Below are positions 55,957-64,000 of a stretch of 64,000 bases of DNA, in pieces. Within the stretch, counting starts at the first letter, position 1, and every line of letters starts with the position of its first letter. This DNA is from Rhizobium laguerreae (GTDB taxonomy: Bacteria > Pseudomonadota > Alphaproteobacteria > Rhizobiales > Rhizobiaceae): contig NZ_MRDM01000011.1 in the NCBI RefSeq assembly GCF_002008165.1, positions 1-64,000 on the forward strand, read 5' to 3'. The translations under genes and the position numbers were made by a program. The notes under the pieces were generated by a model that saw only the letters and a list, made by a program, of their open reading frames with translations, was not told where the DNA came from and searched no databases.

Positions 55957-56023
55957 TCGTGACCGTGCGGTTTTGCCATGAAAGCGTCTGTTCCGCGCCG
56001 CAATCAGCGTATAATCACGATTC

Positions 56024-56743
56024 ATGACGATGGGACACACGACACCCAACCCGATTCATCAGGACCCGGAGCTTGATCGCCCGGCAGGTTTGCTGCCGCC
56101 GCGGCGCGGGCCGATCCGCCGCCTGCTGCGCTGGGGCGGCTTTGCCTGCTTGCTGGCAATCGCCTTGGTGTTCGGAGGTTTTCTGCGTTTTGCCGATTCC
56201 GTGACGACGCTGAAGCCCCCGGCCGAACCGAAGGCGGATGCCATCGTGGTGCTGACGGGTGGTTACCAGCGCATCGACCAGGCCGTGGAGCTGCTGCAGC
56301 AGGGCGCCGGCAAGCGCTTGCTCATTTCCGGCGCCCACCCGACAACGACGCCGGCACAGATCCGCAAGATGACACAGGGCCCGGCCGATCTCTTCTCCTG
56401 CTGTGTCGATATCGGCTACGATGCGATCGACACCATCGGCAATGCCGAGGAAGCTTCGAACTGGATTCACGCCAAGGGATACCGCAGCGTTCTGATCGTC
56501 ACCAACAACTACCACATGCCGCGAAGCCTCGCCGAGCTCTCCTATGTCGATCCCGACATCGAGTTCATCGCTTATCCCGTGGTCAACTCGGATTTGAAGA
56601 GCCGCAACTGGTTCACCGATCCGAATGCGATGCGTGTCATGCTGGCCGAATATGTGAAAGTGCTGCTGACCGGCGCCCGCAACATCACCGGCTTCGGCCG
56701 CCACACCGGGCTGCGCTCGGCAGGCGTACCGGCCTCAGACTGA
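56024..56743 (+). CDS. YdcF family (DUF218) membrane-anchored protein
   Basis: A 239-residue protein with one N-terminal helix (GFACLLAIALVFGGFLRFAD) and a DUF218 domain (about 75-210). KADAIVVLTGGYQRIDQAVE and VTNNYHMPRSLAEL match the ElyC/SanA/YdcF pattern, including the conserved DAIVVLTGG at the beginning. Members are linked to envelope precursors such as undecaprenyl phosphate handling. It lies 67 bases after ftsX and 87 before the acyltransferase gene, in an apparent envelope gene group. Confidence 0.9.
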   Translation: MTMGHTTPNPIHQDPELDRPAGLLPPRRGPIRRLLRWGGFACLLAIALVFGGFLRFADSVTTLKPPAEPKADAIVVLTGGYQRIDQAVELLQQGAGKRLLISGAHPTTTPAQIRKMTQGPADLFSCCVDIGYDAIDTIGNAEEASNWIHAKGYRSVLIVTNNYHMPRSLAELSYVDPDIEFIAYPVVNSDLKSRNWFTDPNAMRVMLAEYVKVLLTGARNITGFGRHTGLRSAGVPASD

Positions 56744-56830
56744 GCTTTTACATCAGGGCAGCATCAAACGCTTTTTATGGCGGGCAATATCGTGTAGGCC
56801 GGTCGCGTGAGCATGCCTCGGGAAAGTTTC

Positions 56831-57628
56831 ATGATCGCCCTGCGTTCCGTTCTCTTCAACACGATCTTCTACGCCAACCTCATCATCCGGATGATCGTGC
56901 TCTCGCCTTACTATTTCGTGGTGCCGCGCAAGATCGCCTATGCGATTCCGAAGAACTGGGCGCGTTCCAACCACTGGCTGATGCGAGTGATCGTCGGCAC
57001 CACCTTCGAGATCGAGGGCCTGGAAAACCTGCCTGATGGCAGTTACATCCTAGCGCCGAAGCACCAGTCTTTCTGGGATACCTACGCGCTGCTGCCCTGG
57101 TTGAAGGATCCGGTTTATATCCTGAAGCGCGAACTGATGTGGATTCCGCTCTTCGGCTGGTATGCGAAGAAACAGCGCATGATCCCGGTCGATCGCGGCG
57201 CCCGCGGCAAGGTGATGGTGGAAGTGCTGAAGCGCACGAAGGAAGAGCTTTCAACCGGCCGCCAGCTCATCATCTATCCCGAGGGCACCCGCCGTCCGCC
57301 GGGTGCGGAACCGCTCTATAAATACGGTATCGCCCGCATGTACCGCGACCTTAACCTCCCCGTCGTGCCGATCGCCATGCATCCCGGCCTCTTCTGGCCT
57401 CGGCGGAGCATTCGTCGTTATCCCGGCCATTTCAAGGTGAAGATCCTGCCGCCGATCATGCCGGGAATGGATCCGGACGCCTTTTTTGCCCATCTGATCG
57501 AGGTATCGGAGCGGGCAAGCGACGAGCTTCTGCTCGAAACCGTCGCCCAAAATCCGCATCTGCCGCTCCCGCCGACGGCGGTCGAAAGGCTGGTCGAGCT
57601 GCGAAAGCTGAACGCGGCAATTGGCTGA
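56831..57628 (+). CDS. 1-acylglycerol-3-phosphate acyltransferase-like (PlsC family)
   Basis: A 265-residue membrane-associated acyltransferase. The HxxxxD motif is in APKHQSFWDTYALLPWLKDP; the second motif is in IIYPEGTRRPPGAEPLYKYG. A hydrophobic N-terminus (ALRSVLFNTIFYANLIIRMI) anchors it. It would acylate lysophosphatidic acid or a related lipid; true PlsC versus a paralogue cannot be settled. ATG 56831 follows GGGAAAG by five bases; a GTG at 56807 would add eight residues. Confidence 0.92.
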   Translation: MIALRSVLFNTIFYANLIIRMIVLSPYYFVVPRKIAYAIPKNWARSNHWLMRVIVGTTFEIEGLENLPDGSYILAPKHQSFWDTYALLPWLKDPVYILKRELMWIPLFGWYAKKQRMIPVDRGARGKVMVEVLKRTKEELSTGRQLIIYPEGTRRPPGAEPLYKYGIARMYRDLNLPVVPIAMHPGLFWPRRSIRRYPGHFKVKILPPIMPGMDPDAFFAHLIEVSERASDELLLETVAQNPHLPLPPTAVERLVELRKLNAAIG

Positions 57629-57630
57629 GA

Positions 57631-58161
57631 TCAGGCGGCGCGCAGCCGCTCCACTTCGTTGACGACCTGCTCCAGCCAATGGTCGCAAATGCCCATCTGC
57701 TTCAGATGCGTCAGCGTGTTGAAGACATAGGCGTCATTCGGACCAGACTGGCCTTTTGCTTCGTTCACCACCCGCGCCGCCGCAAGCGCATCGAGTGCGC
57801 CGGCATATTGCTCATGCTCGCGGTCGATGATGTAGGCGATCGCATCGACCCGGCGCCGGCCTGCAAGCTGCAGCCGCACCCGGCGCTCCAGGTAGACATT
57901 GGTCACCAGCTCGCGGGCGCGGAGATAATCGATCACCTCATCCCATTTTTCAGGCGAAATGCGGAAAGCCATGCCGCGGCAGGCACCACCCCTGTCGAGG
58001 CCGAGAACCAGGCCCGGATTGTCGCGTGTGCCACGATGGACAAAGGAGCGGACGCAGAGCGAACGCCTGTAGCCGTAGACCAGGGCCTCTGCCCGCTCCA
58101 TGAACTCGAAGCCCGGATTCCACATCAGCGAACCGTAGCCAAATACCCAAAATTCGTCCAT
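57631..58161 (-). CDS. Gamma-glutamylcyclotransferase (ChaC-like)
   Basis: A 176-residue protein of the ChaC branch, which cleaves glutathione into 5-oxoproline and Cys-Gly. The N-terminal VFGYGSLMWNPGFEF holds the YGSL loop; the catalytic Glu is probably in VYLERRVRLQLAG or LRARELVTNVYL. The sequence DEFWVFGYGSLMW is typical. ATG 58161 is chosen since MDEFWVFGYG fits the family; the longer start at 58200 is not supported. It is divergent from the DUF2125 gene, 50 bases apart. Confidence 0.9.
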   Translation of the reverse strand: MDEFWVFGYGSLMWNPGFEFMERAEALVYGYRRSLCVRSFVHRGTRDNPGLVLGLDRGGACRGMAFRISPEKWDEVIDYLRARELVTNVYLERRVRLQLAGRRRVDAIAYIIDREHEQYAGALDALAAARVVNEAKGQSGPNDAYVFNTLTHLKQMGICDHWLEQVVNEVERLRAA

Positions 58162-58211
58162 ATCGCACGCCAGACCGGAATCACATTTGCGATTCACCAT
58201 TGGAGAACATC

Positions 58212-59228
58212 ATGGCAGCGTCAAGCCGATCCGGCAGCAGCCAATCAGGCAGCGGCAAGAAATTCTGGTTGCTGGGTGGAGGCATCCTCCTGGCGATCGC
58301 GCTTTATACCGGCGGCTGGTTCTATGCGGCGTCGGCGTTGAAGACCACGGTGCTGAAGGCGATCGCGCCGCGCGATCAGGCAGGCGTCAGCGGTGAATGC
58401 TCCGATATCGAATTCCGCGGCTATCCCTTCCGTATCGGCCTGTTCTGCTCCAAGATCGACGTCGACGACAATGTCAACGGCGTCTCCGCCACCTTCGGCG
58501 CGCTGCGCTCGGCAGCACAGGTCTATGCGCCCGGCGATATCGTCTGGGAACTCGATTCGCCGGCCGAAATCCGCACCAGCAACGGCCTTTCGATCTCGGC
58601 CCAATGGACGAACCTGCAGGCGAGCCTTGCGACCAGGCTGCAGGGCGTCGACCGCAGCTCGACCGTCATCGAGGGTCTGAAGGCGATGGCCGTCTCCTCC
58701 TACAGCGGCCAGACCATGAGCTTCGATGCGGCTCGCACCGAAATCCATCTGCGCCAGAACGGCGCCGATCTCGACGGTGCGATCTCCCTGCAGGACGCCA
58801 AGACGGCGATCAAGGACTGGCCGCAGATCTTTCCGAAATTGTCTGCCAGCATCGACCTGACCGTCGCCGGCAAGGCCGGCCTGATCGACGGCAGTGACCG
58901 GAACGGCCTGAATGGTGCCACCGGCGACCTGCGCCGCATCGTCGCCGACATCGGCGACGGCAAGGTTATGACGCTCACCGGCCCCTTCTCCTTCGACGAG
59001 CAGGGCTTCCTCTCGGGAAAATTCAAGCTGGAGATCGAACAGCTCGGCCCCTGGGGGGACAGTCTGAAACAGGCCTTTCCGGATATCGCCTCGACCGTCA
59101 ACACGGCAACGAAGCTCTTGAAGGCGCTTGCCGGCGGCGGCGACAAGGTCTCTGTCGATCTCGTCATCGATCGTGGCAATGCCACCGTCAGCGGTTTCAT
59201 CCCGCTCGGGCGGATTCCACCGATCTGA
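58212..59228 (+). CDS. DUF2125 domain-containing protein
   Basis: A 338-residue protein of the alphaproteobacterial DUF2125 family, unknown function. An N-terminal helix (FWLLGGGILLAIALYTGGWF) anchors it; most of the chain is then periplasmic. Conserved family features include SGECSDIEFRGYPFRIGLFC, with three cysteines, and GDKVSVDLVIDRGNATVSG at the end. GGAGA lies 7 bases before ATG 58212 (MAASSRSGSSQ), which I prefer to 58200. The domain has a plan like bacterial lipid-transport (AsmA-type) modules, but that is only an impression. Confidence 0.87.
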   Translation: MAASSRSGSSQSGSGKKFWLLGGGILLAIALYTGGWFYAASALKTTVLKAIAPRDQAGVSGECSDIEFRGYPFRIGLFCSKIDVDDNVNGVSATFGALRSAAQVYAPGDIVWELDSPAEIRTSNGLSISAQWTNLQASLATRLQGVDRSSTVIEGLKAMAVSSYSGQTMSFDAARTEIHLRQNGADLDGAISLQDAKTAIKDWPQIFPKLSASIDLTVAGKAGLIDGSDRNGLNGATGDLRRIVADIGDGKVMTLTGPFSFDEQGFLSGKFKLEIEQLGPWGDSLKQAFPDIASTVNTATKLLKALAGGGDKVSVDLVIDRGNATVSGFIPLGRIPPI

Positions 59229-59293
59229 TGCATCTCGCCCAAAAGTGTCTATAGGTTTGGGATAACGGTATGCATAGCGCGACGCGATGCGCT

Positions 59294-59713
59294 TCAGGCT
59301 ATTTGCTTGATGAAGAAGATTTCCGGCACCAATTGCAGACCAGGCAACTCGATCGCGCCGGTCTCCGAAAATCCGTTGCGGCGATGCCAGTCCTGAGGCC
59401 GGCTTTCGTCGCATTCGCTCGACGTCATCAGCATGCGGGCGCCGTCGTCGCGCATGGCTTTCTCCCAGGCGAGAAACAGCGTCGTGCCGACGCCCGACCG
59501 GCGGTAGCCGGGCAGGACGCGGATCATTTCCATATAGGGAACCCTGCCCCAGAAACGGGAGAAGCGCAGGAAGCCGACGATCTCGCCGGCCTCCCTGGCA
59601 ACCAGATATTCGCCGAGCGAGACACAGCGCGATACCCACGCTTCACCGGCGCTAGCATCCTCGCGTACCAGCCAGTCCATATCCGCCTGGCCAGCGCTTG
59701 CCACTTCCACCAT
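59294..59713 (-). CDS. GNAT family N-acetyltransferase
   Basis: A 139-residue single-domain acetyltransferase. The acetyl-CoA loop is in IRVLPGYRRSGVGTTLFLAW (R-R-S-G-V-G); DWHRRNGFSETGAIEL is the usual C-terminal motif. Substrate unknown. The start lies 10 bases after the tyrC stop, so it is probably in a hisC-tyrC-GNAT run. There is no clear reason to attach a pathway role. Confidence 0.88.
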   Translation of the reverse strand: MVEVASAGQADMDWLVREDASAGEAWVSRCVSLGEYLVAREAGEIVGFLRFSRFWGRVPYMEMIRVLPGYRRSGVGTTLFLAWEKAMRDDGARMLMTSSECDESRPQDWHRRNGFSETGAIELPGLQLVPEIFFIKQIA

Positions 59714-59722
59714 CGCGGGCTG

Positions 59723-60646
59723 CTACTTCTTATCCAGCGCGTGGCGGCCGAAATCCGGCGCGTCGACATCCTGGCCCGCCTGGACGATCGAACGGCGGAT
59801 GGCGCGTGTGCGGGTGAAGAGTTCAAAAATCTTGTCACCCTCGCCCCAGCGGATGGCGCGCTGCAGATAGGCGAGATCCTCCGAGAACCGCGCCAGCATT
59901 TCGAGGATCGCATCGCGATTATGCAGGCAGACGTCGCGCCACATCGTCGGGTCGGACGCAGCAAGGCGGGTGAAATCGCGAAAGCCCGAGGCGGAATATT
60001 TGATGACTTCCGACTCCGTCACCGTCTCCAGATCGTCAGCCGTACCGACGATATTGTAGGCGATGATATGCGGCAGGTGCGAGACGATGGCGAGCACCTT
60101 GTCGTGATGCTCGGCATCCATCTCGTCGACCTTCGAGCCCAGCGCTTCCCAGAAGCTGCGCAGCCGCTTCAGCGCCGCCTCATCGGTGCCGGCGACCGGC
60201 GTGAAAATGCACCAGCGGCCTTCGAAGAGGCCGGGAAAGCCGGCATCCGGCCCGGATTTCTCCGTACCTGCCAGCGGATGGCCGGGGATGAAGTGCACAT
60301 TATCAGGCATATGCGGCATCATCTGCGCGATGACCGAGGCCTTTGTCGAACCGACGTCGGTAACGATAGCCCCGGGCTTCAGGTTTGCCGAGATCTCCTT
60401 CGCCACACTTTCCGAAGCGCCGACCGGCACCGAGACGATCACCAGATCGGCGTCCTTGACGGCATCCTGCGACGACGTCGTGTAGCGATCGCCGAGGCCA
60501 AGCTCTTCGGCGCGCTTCAGCGTATCGAGGCTGCGTGTGGCGACGACGATCTCCCTCGCAAGACCAAGCCGCCTGATGTCATAGGCGAGCGACGATCCGA
60601 TCAGGCCGATGCCGATCAGCGCGATACGATCGAACTGCACGCTCAT
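59723..60646 (-). CDS. tyrC: Prephenate/arogenate dehydrogenase
   Basis: A 307-residue NAD(P)-dependent dehydrogenase for tyrosine synthesis, acting on prephenate or, as in many alphaproteobacteria, cyclohexadienyl substrates. The dinucleotide loop is [17 protein letters not shown]; the catalytic His may be in [17 protein letters not shown]. The ATG overlaps the hisC stop by four bases (ATGA), so the aminotransferase and the dehydrogenase are translated together. A longer frame to 60907 extends into hisC and is rejected. Confidence 0.94.
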   Translation of the reverse strand: MSVQFDRIALIGIGLIGSSLAYDIRRLGLAREIVVATRSLDTLKRAEELGLGDRYTTSSQDAVKDADLVIVSVPVGASESVAKEISANLKPGAIVTDVGSTKASVIAQMMPHMPDNVHFIPGHPLAGTEKSGPDAGFPGLFEGRWCIFTPVAGTDEAALKRLRSFWEALGSKVDEMDAEHHDKVLAIVSHLPHIIAYNIVGTADDLETVTESEVIKYSASGFRDFTRLAASDPTMWRDVCLHNRDAILEMLARFSEDLAYLQRAIRWGEGDKIFELFTRTRAIRRSIVQAGQDVDAPDFGRHALDKK

Positions 60647-61752
60647 GGCTGATGACCCATGAATTCGGTGAGCGCGGCAATCACGCCGCGATTTGCCTCC
60701 TCGGGGCCGATGCTCATGCGCAGCGCATTGGCGAAGCCATAACCGCGCACGGCGCGCAGGATATAGCCGCGGCTCGTCAGCAAATCGTCGGCATCCGCGG
60801 CGCGCTTGCCGTCGATCTCGGGGAAATGGATGAGGACGAAATTGGCGACGGACGGCGTCACCTTCAGGCCGATCGCTTCGAGCGCCTGGGTCAGCGTCTC
60901 CACCCACATCTGGTTGAAGGAGACCGCCTGCTGGATGAAGGCCTGGTCGCGGATGGCAGCGGCTGCGGCAGCGATCGCCGGTGCGTTCAAGTTGAACGGC
61001 GCGCGCACGCGGTTCAGCGCGTCGACGATCTCGGCGGGCGCATACATCCAGCCGACGCGCAGCGCCGCAAGACCATAGGCCTTCGAGAAGGTGCGGGTGA
61101 TCACCACATTGGCATTGGAGGATACGACCTCGATGCCGGCTTCATAATCATTGCGGCGCACATATTCGGCATAGGCGGCATCGAGCACCAGGACGACATG
61201 TTTCGGCAGTCCGGCCTGCAGGCGGCGGATTTCGCTGACAGAAACATAGGTGCCTGTGGGATTGCCGGGATTGGCGATGAAGACGATCTTCGTCTTCTCC
61301 GTCACCGCGGCAAGGATCGCATCGACATCGACGGTATAGTCTTTCTCCTTGACGACGACAGGCGTGGCGCCTGCGCCCAGGATCTGGATCTTATAGACGA
61401 GAAAGCCGTGCTCGGTGATGATGCCCTCGTCGCCGGCGCCGAGATAGACATGGCAGAGCAGGCCGAGCAGCTCGTCGGAGCCGTTACCACAGAGAATGTT
61501 TGCCGGATTGAGACCGTGCACGGCAGCGATCGCCTCGCGCAGTTCGATCGCCTGCCCGTCAGGATAACGCCCCAGATTGTCGGCAACCGCCTTGAAGGCC
61601 TCGATCGCCTTCGGGCTGGCGCCGAGCGGCGTTTCGTTGGACGAAAGCTTGTAGACGCGGGCGACACCCGGCGCATGTTCCTTGCCCGGCACATAGGCTG
61701 CGATATCGAGAATACCGGGACGCGGAACGGGCTTGCTCATCTCAACGCTCAT
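60643..61752 (-). CDS. hisC: Histidinol-phosphate / aromatic aminotransferase
   Basis: A 369-residue class I/II aminotransferase. The PLP lysine is in [35 protein letters not shown] is the N-terminal family motif. HisC-type enzymes often also act on prephenate or phenylpyruvate, and fusion of translation with tyrC supports a role in tyrosine synthesis, as in other bacteria. ATG 61752 ([13 protein letters not shown]) is chosen; 61740 is possible. The stop overlaps tyrC. Confidence 0.94.
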   Translation of the reverse strand: MSVEMSKPVPRPGILDIAAYVPGKEHAPGVARVYKLSSNETPLGASPKAIEAFKAVADNLGRYPDGQAIELREAIAAVHGLNPANILCGNGSDELLGLLCHVYLGAGDEGIITEHGFLVYKIQILGAGATPVVVKEKDYTVDVDAILAAVTEKTKIVFIANPGNPTGTYVSVSEIRRLQAGLPKHVVLVLDAAYAEYVRRNDYEAGIEVVSSNANVVITRTFSKAYGLAALRVGWMYAPAEIVDALNRVRAPFNLNAPAIAAAAAAIRDQAFIQQAVSFNQMWVETLTQALEAIGLKVTPSVANFVLIHFPEIDGKRAADADDLLTSRGYILRAVRGYGFANALRMSIGPEEANRGVIAALTEFMGHQP

Positions 61753-61875
61753 GGGTTCGACCTTGGAATTGCCGGAAATCCGGGCTGAAAAACACCAAGT
61801 GGCATTAAAGCGGAATGCGATTGTTGTCGAGAGCAATGGGCGTGACACAAGCAGTGGAGACCACCGGGAGCGACG

Positions 61876-62616
61876 TCATCTACTACGTGTGGTCGGCACA
61901 CCATGAGGCGCGAGAACCGGCACGAAGACACGGCGGGAGGCCCGCGCCGCAACCGGCAGGCCCTGATAGAGCCGCTTCTGCGCTTCGACGATGATGACGC
62001 CCGAGAAGGCCGGCCAAAGCGTTCGGCCGATCCGCTCGAAGGCGCGCCGCAGGCGCAATATGGTCCTGAGCTTCGAAGGCGGGAAGAACAGCGCTTCAGC
62101 CGTCGCGCCCGGCGTGAAGTTCGTCTCGCGCAGCAGATTTGTCAACTGACCGCGAGAATAGGGCCGGCCCGAACCGAAGGGCGTATGCTCCATGCGTGCC
62201 CAGACGCCGCGCCGGTTCGGCACGACGATGACCAACCGTCCGCCCGGCGCCAGCACCCGCCAGAGCTCCTTCAGCGTCTCGCGCGGGCTTTCGGCGAATT
62301 CCAGCGAATGCACCATCAGCACCCGGTCGATCGAGGAGTCCGGCAGCGGCAGTTCCTCGTCGAAAATCAGCGCCGTCGTCGAGAGCAAGCCCATCGGCCA
62401 GTTCACCGCACCCTGCCCGGCCGGCATGAAGGCGAAGGTGCGCTCGGTATCGGCCTGGAAGCGGTCGAGGAAGGGCACGGCATAGCCGAGGCCGACCAGA
62501 CGCTCCTGCGGCAGCCGCACCCAGAGCGAGGACAGCGCCATGGCGATCGACTGCTCGGCAAGACGTCCGAGCCCGGAGTGATAGAACTGGCGTAAGTCGA
62601 CGATATCGGCGTGCAT
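61876..62616 (-). CDS. Class I SAM-dependent methyltransferase
   Basis: A 246-residue protein with a methyltransferase-11-type fold: SSIDRVLMVHSLEFAESPRE and LKELWRVLAPGGRLVIVVPN fit the region after the SAM loop. The glycine motif at the start of the SAM site (LVGLGYAVPFLDRF) is degenerate. MHADIVDLRQFYHSGLGR is an alphaproteobacterial type I recall beside gloB. The target is unknown. ATG 62616 matches the conserved N-terminus; the longer start at 62652 would reach the gloB promoter. Confidence 0.87.
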   Translation of the reverse strand: MHADIVDLRQFYHSGLGRLAEQSIAMALSSLWVRLPQERLVGLGYAVPFLDRFQADTERTFAFMPAGQGAVNWPMGLLSTTALIFDEELPLPDSSIDRVLMVHSLEFAESPRETLKELWRVLAPGGRLVIVVPNRRGVWARMEHTPFGSGRPYSRGQLTNLLRETNFTPGATAEALFFPPSKLRTILRLRRAFERIGRTLWPAFSGVIIVEAQKRLYQGLPVAARASRRVFVPVLAPHGVPTTRSR

Positions 62617-62705
62617 TGCGACAAATGTTATCAGCGGGCGGTTGGACTTCAAGGCCGGAACCTCTACATTTCCGCGAGACTCCTGGGATAAGGGATTATT
62701 GAACG

Positions 62706-63476
62706 ATGAAACCTTTGGAATTAGACGTTTTTCTCTGCCGCACCGACAATTTCGGCGTTCTCGTGCACGATCCGGAGACAGGCTTTACCGCGGCGATCGA
62801 TGCACCCGAGGAAGCGCCGATCCTGGAAGCGGCGACACGTCGCGGCTGGAAAATCACCCATATCTTCACCACTCATCATCACACCGACCATGTCACCGCC
62901 AACCTGGCGCTGAAGGAGCAGTTCGGCTGCGAGATCATCGGCCCGATCAACGAGGCCGTCGCCATTCCTGGCCTCGATCGGGCGATGGCCGATGGCGACA
63001 GCTTCCTTTTCGGCGATCACACGGTCAACGTGATCGAAACGCCCGGCCACACCGCCGGCCACATCTGCTATCACTTCGTCGACGATAAGCTGCTGTTTGC
63101 CGCCGACACGCTGTTTGCGCTCGGCTGCGGCCGGCTGTTCGAACGCCCGGCCGCCGATATGTGGCATTCCCTCCAGAAACTCGCCGTGCTGCCCGATGAG
63201 ACCGCCGTTTATTTCGGCCATGAATACACGTTGTCCAATGCCCGCTTCGCGCTGACTGTTGATCCCGACAATCAGCGCCTCAAGAGCCGTGCCGCCGAGA
63301 TCGAGACCTTGCGCGCCGACGGCAAATTCACCATCCCGACGACATTGGGGCTGGAAAAGGAAACCAACCCGTTCCTGCGCGCCGCCGATCCGGCGATCCG
63401 CCGCAATCTGGTGATGGAAGGCAAGACGAACGAGGAAGTCTTTGCAGAGATCCGCAAGCGCAAGGACCATTTCTGA
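62706..63476 (+). CDS. gloB: Hydroxyacylglutathione hydrolase (glyoxalase II)
   Basis: A 256-residue metallo-beta-lactamase fold enzyme that completes methylglyoxal detoxification, converting S-D-lactoylglutathione to D-lactate and GSH. The binuclear metal motif is [16 protein letters not shown] (THHHTDH). Other ligands: H in [10 protein letters not shown] in [11 protein letters not shown] and H in [13 protein letters not shown]. The C-terminal [13 protein letters not shown] is a family signature. The last base of the stop is the first of the next ATG, coupling it to the cupin gene. Confidence 0.96.
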   Translation: MKPLELDVFLCRTDNFGVLVHDPETGFTAAIDAPEEAPILEAATRRGWKITHIFTTHHHTDHVTANLALKEQFGCEIIGPINEAVAIPGLDRAMADGDSFLFGDHTVNVIETPGHTAGHICYHFVDDKLLFAADTLFALGCGRLFERPAADMWHSLQKLAVLPDETAVYFGHEYTLSNARFALTVDPDNQRLKSRAAEIETLRADGKFTIPTTLGLEKETNPFLRAADPAIRRNLVMEGKTNEEVFAEIRKRKDHF

Positions 63477-63898
63477 TGTCGCCTGAGGACATCATCCGCG
63501 AACTCGGCATGCAGCCGCATCCAGAAGGTGGCTGGTACGTACAGACATTCCGTGACAAGGCGGGCGGAGAACGCGGTCATTCGACGGCGATCTATTATCT
63601 GCTGACCAGGGGACAGCGTTCGCACTGGCATCGCGTCCATGACGCCGCCGAGGTCTGGCATTATTACGCCGGCGCGCCGCTCTCGCTGCACCGCTCGGGA
63701 GACGGAACGGCAAGCGAGACCCTGACGCTCGGAACGAATCTCCCTGCCGGCGAGCGGCCGCAGGCAATCATTCCCGCCAATTGGTGGCAATCGGCCGAAA
63801 CCCTTGGCGATTTCACCCTGGTCGGCTGCACCGTCTCGCCCGGCTTCGAATTTTCGAGCTTCGAGATGGCGCCGCCCGATTGGAAGCCCGGCGGCTAG
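63476..63898 (+). CDS. Cupin domain protein (DUF985)
   Basis: A 140-residue cupin of the DUF985 family. The cupin core has HWHRVHDAAEVWHYYAGAPL with possible metal-binding His/Glu, and the closing motif is VSPGFEFSSFEMAPPDW. Reaction unknown. The ATG shares one base with the gloB stop (TGATG), so translation is coupled and a link to small-molecule detoxification is possible. A palindromic element begins within its stop codon. Confidence 0.9.
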   Translation: MSPEDIIRELGMQPHPEGGWYVQTFRDKAGGERGHSTAIYYLLTRGQRSHWHRVHDAAEVWHYYAGAPLSLHRSGDGTASETLTLGTNLPAGERPQAIIPANWWQSAETLGDFTLVGCTVSPGFEFSSFEMAPPDWKPGG

Positions 63899-63946
63899 AG
63901 CATGATGCCGAAAAATGTGAGCGGTTTTCGGGCGACATCATGCTCT
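63897..63946. repeat. AGAGCATGATG-type palindromic repeat
   Basis: AGAGCATGATG pairs with CATCATGCTCT (11 bp) and inner CCGAAAA pairs with TTTTCGG around a 10-base loop, with a four-base bulge on one side. It begins within the cupin stop codon TAG and probably ends transcription. This sequence type is common in rhizobial intergenic regions as I recall. Confidence 0.75.
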
Positions 63947-63970
63947 AACTGTCTCATCCTGTTCTAAGGC

Positions 63971-64000
63971 CTACTCCGCCACAGCAGGCTGCGCCTGGCT
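63971..64000 (-). CDS. C-terminal end of a minus-strand protein (cut by window edge)
   Basis: On the minus strand a frame open from the window edge reads SQAQPAVAE before a TAG at 63973-63971. Convergence with the cupin gene and the intervening hairpin fit a genuine 3' end, but nine residues cannot identify the family. Confidence 0.4.
   Translation of the reverse strand, partial: SQAQPAVAE

Overview
The window is a high-GC core-chromosome segment of an alphaproteobacterium in Rhizobiaceae, most likely Rhizobium of the etli/leguminosarum group. Supporting evidence is a CpdR1-type receiver, the gene order lysC-ptsP-prfA-prmC-DUF4167-clpB, the block argH-lptM-lysA-TIGR02302-cpdR, the pair ftsE-ftsX, and short palindromic intergenic repeats of the kind scattered through rhizobial genomes. 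Species identity is inferred from recalled gene order and protein sequence; no search was run. About 66 protein genes (two of them cut by the window edges) and one tRNA gene are supported. I see no rRNA, CRISPR array, prophage or insertion sequence.

Region by region. 1-5.3 kb: an edge fragment, a membrane-anchored M23 peptidase, and clpB convergent to it. 5.3-12 kb: a minus-strand block running lysC (aspartokinase), ptsP (EI-Ntr), prfA, prmC (which methylates the PrfA GGQ loop) and a low-complexity DUF4167 protein. 12.3-20.7 kb: ubiG, a minus-strand DUF1178/nitrilase/grxC/comF group, a methyltransferase, an orphan Flp pilin with a small membrane protein, and the argJ-GNAT-mutT series behind a periplasmic PPIase. 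21-28 kb: secA with a clear terminator, a polysaccharide flippase directly abutting a CelD-like acyltransferase, and an acyl-CoA synthetase. 28.4-36.8 kb, the most accessory part: an aldo/keto reductase, a TetR/MFS divergent pair with a double operator, tRNA-Leu(CAA) beside a gene of foreign codon use, two small secreted proteins, a cation/proton antiporter with a cNMP-like domain, YqaA and DsbB.

36.8-46 kb: an HNH nuclease with a TTG start, alkA divergent from gluQRS, BrkB, an SDR, a HIG1-like protein, PduO-type cobalamin adenosyltransferase, rhomboid, then etfB-etfA-hbd (electron transfer and hydroxyacyl-CoA oxidation) behind a promoter with an 18-bp palindrome. 45.5-54 kb: tlpA, argH, lptM, lysA, a TIGR02302 protein, cpdR and hpt. 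54-64 kb: ftsEX, a YdcF protein, a PlsC-like acyltransferase, gamma-glutamylcyclotransferase, DUF2125, tyrC-hisC (coupled by a 4-base overlap), a methyltransferase and gloB-cupin.

The genes are mostly housekeeping: amino-acid synthesis (Lys, Arg, His/Tyr), translation termination, protein export and folding, redox and envelope maintenance. I found no convincing large undescribed system. The best leads are the flippase/acyltransferase pair, the orphan pilin pair, two candidate operators, and the anomalous gene beside tRNA-Leu.
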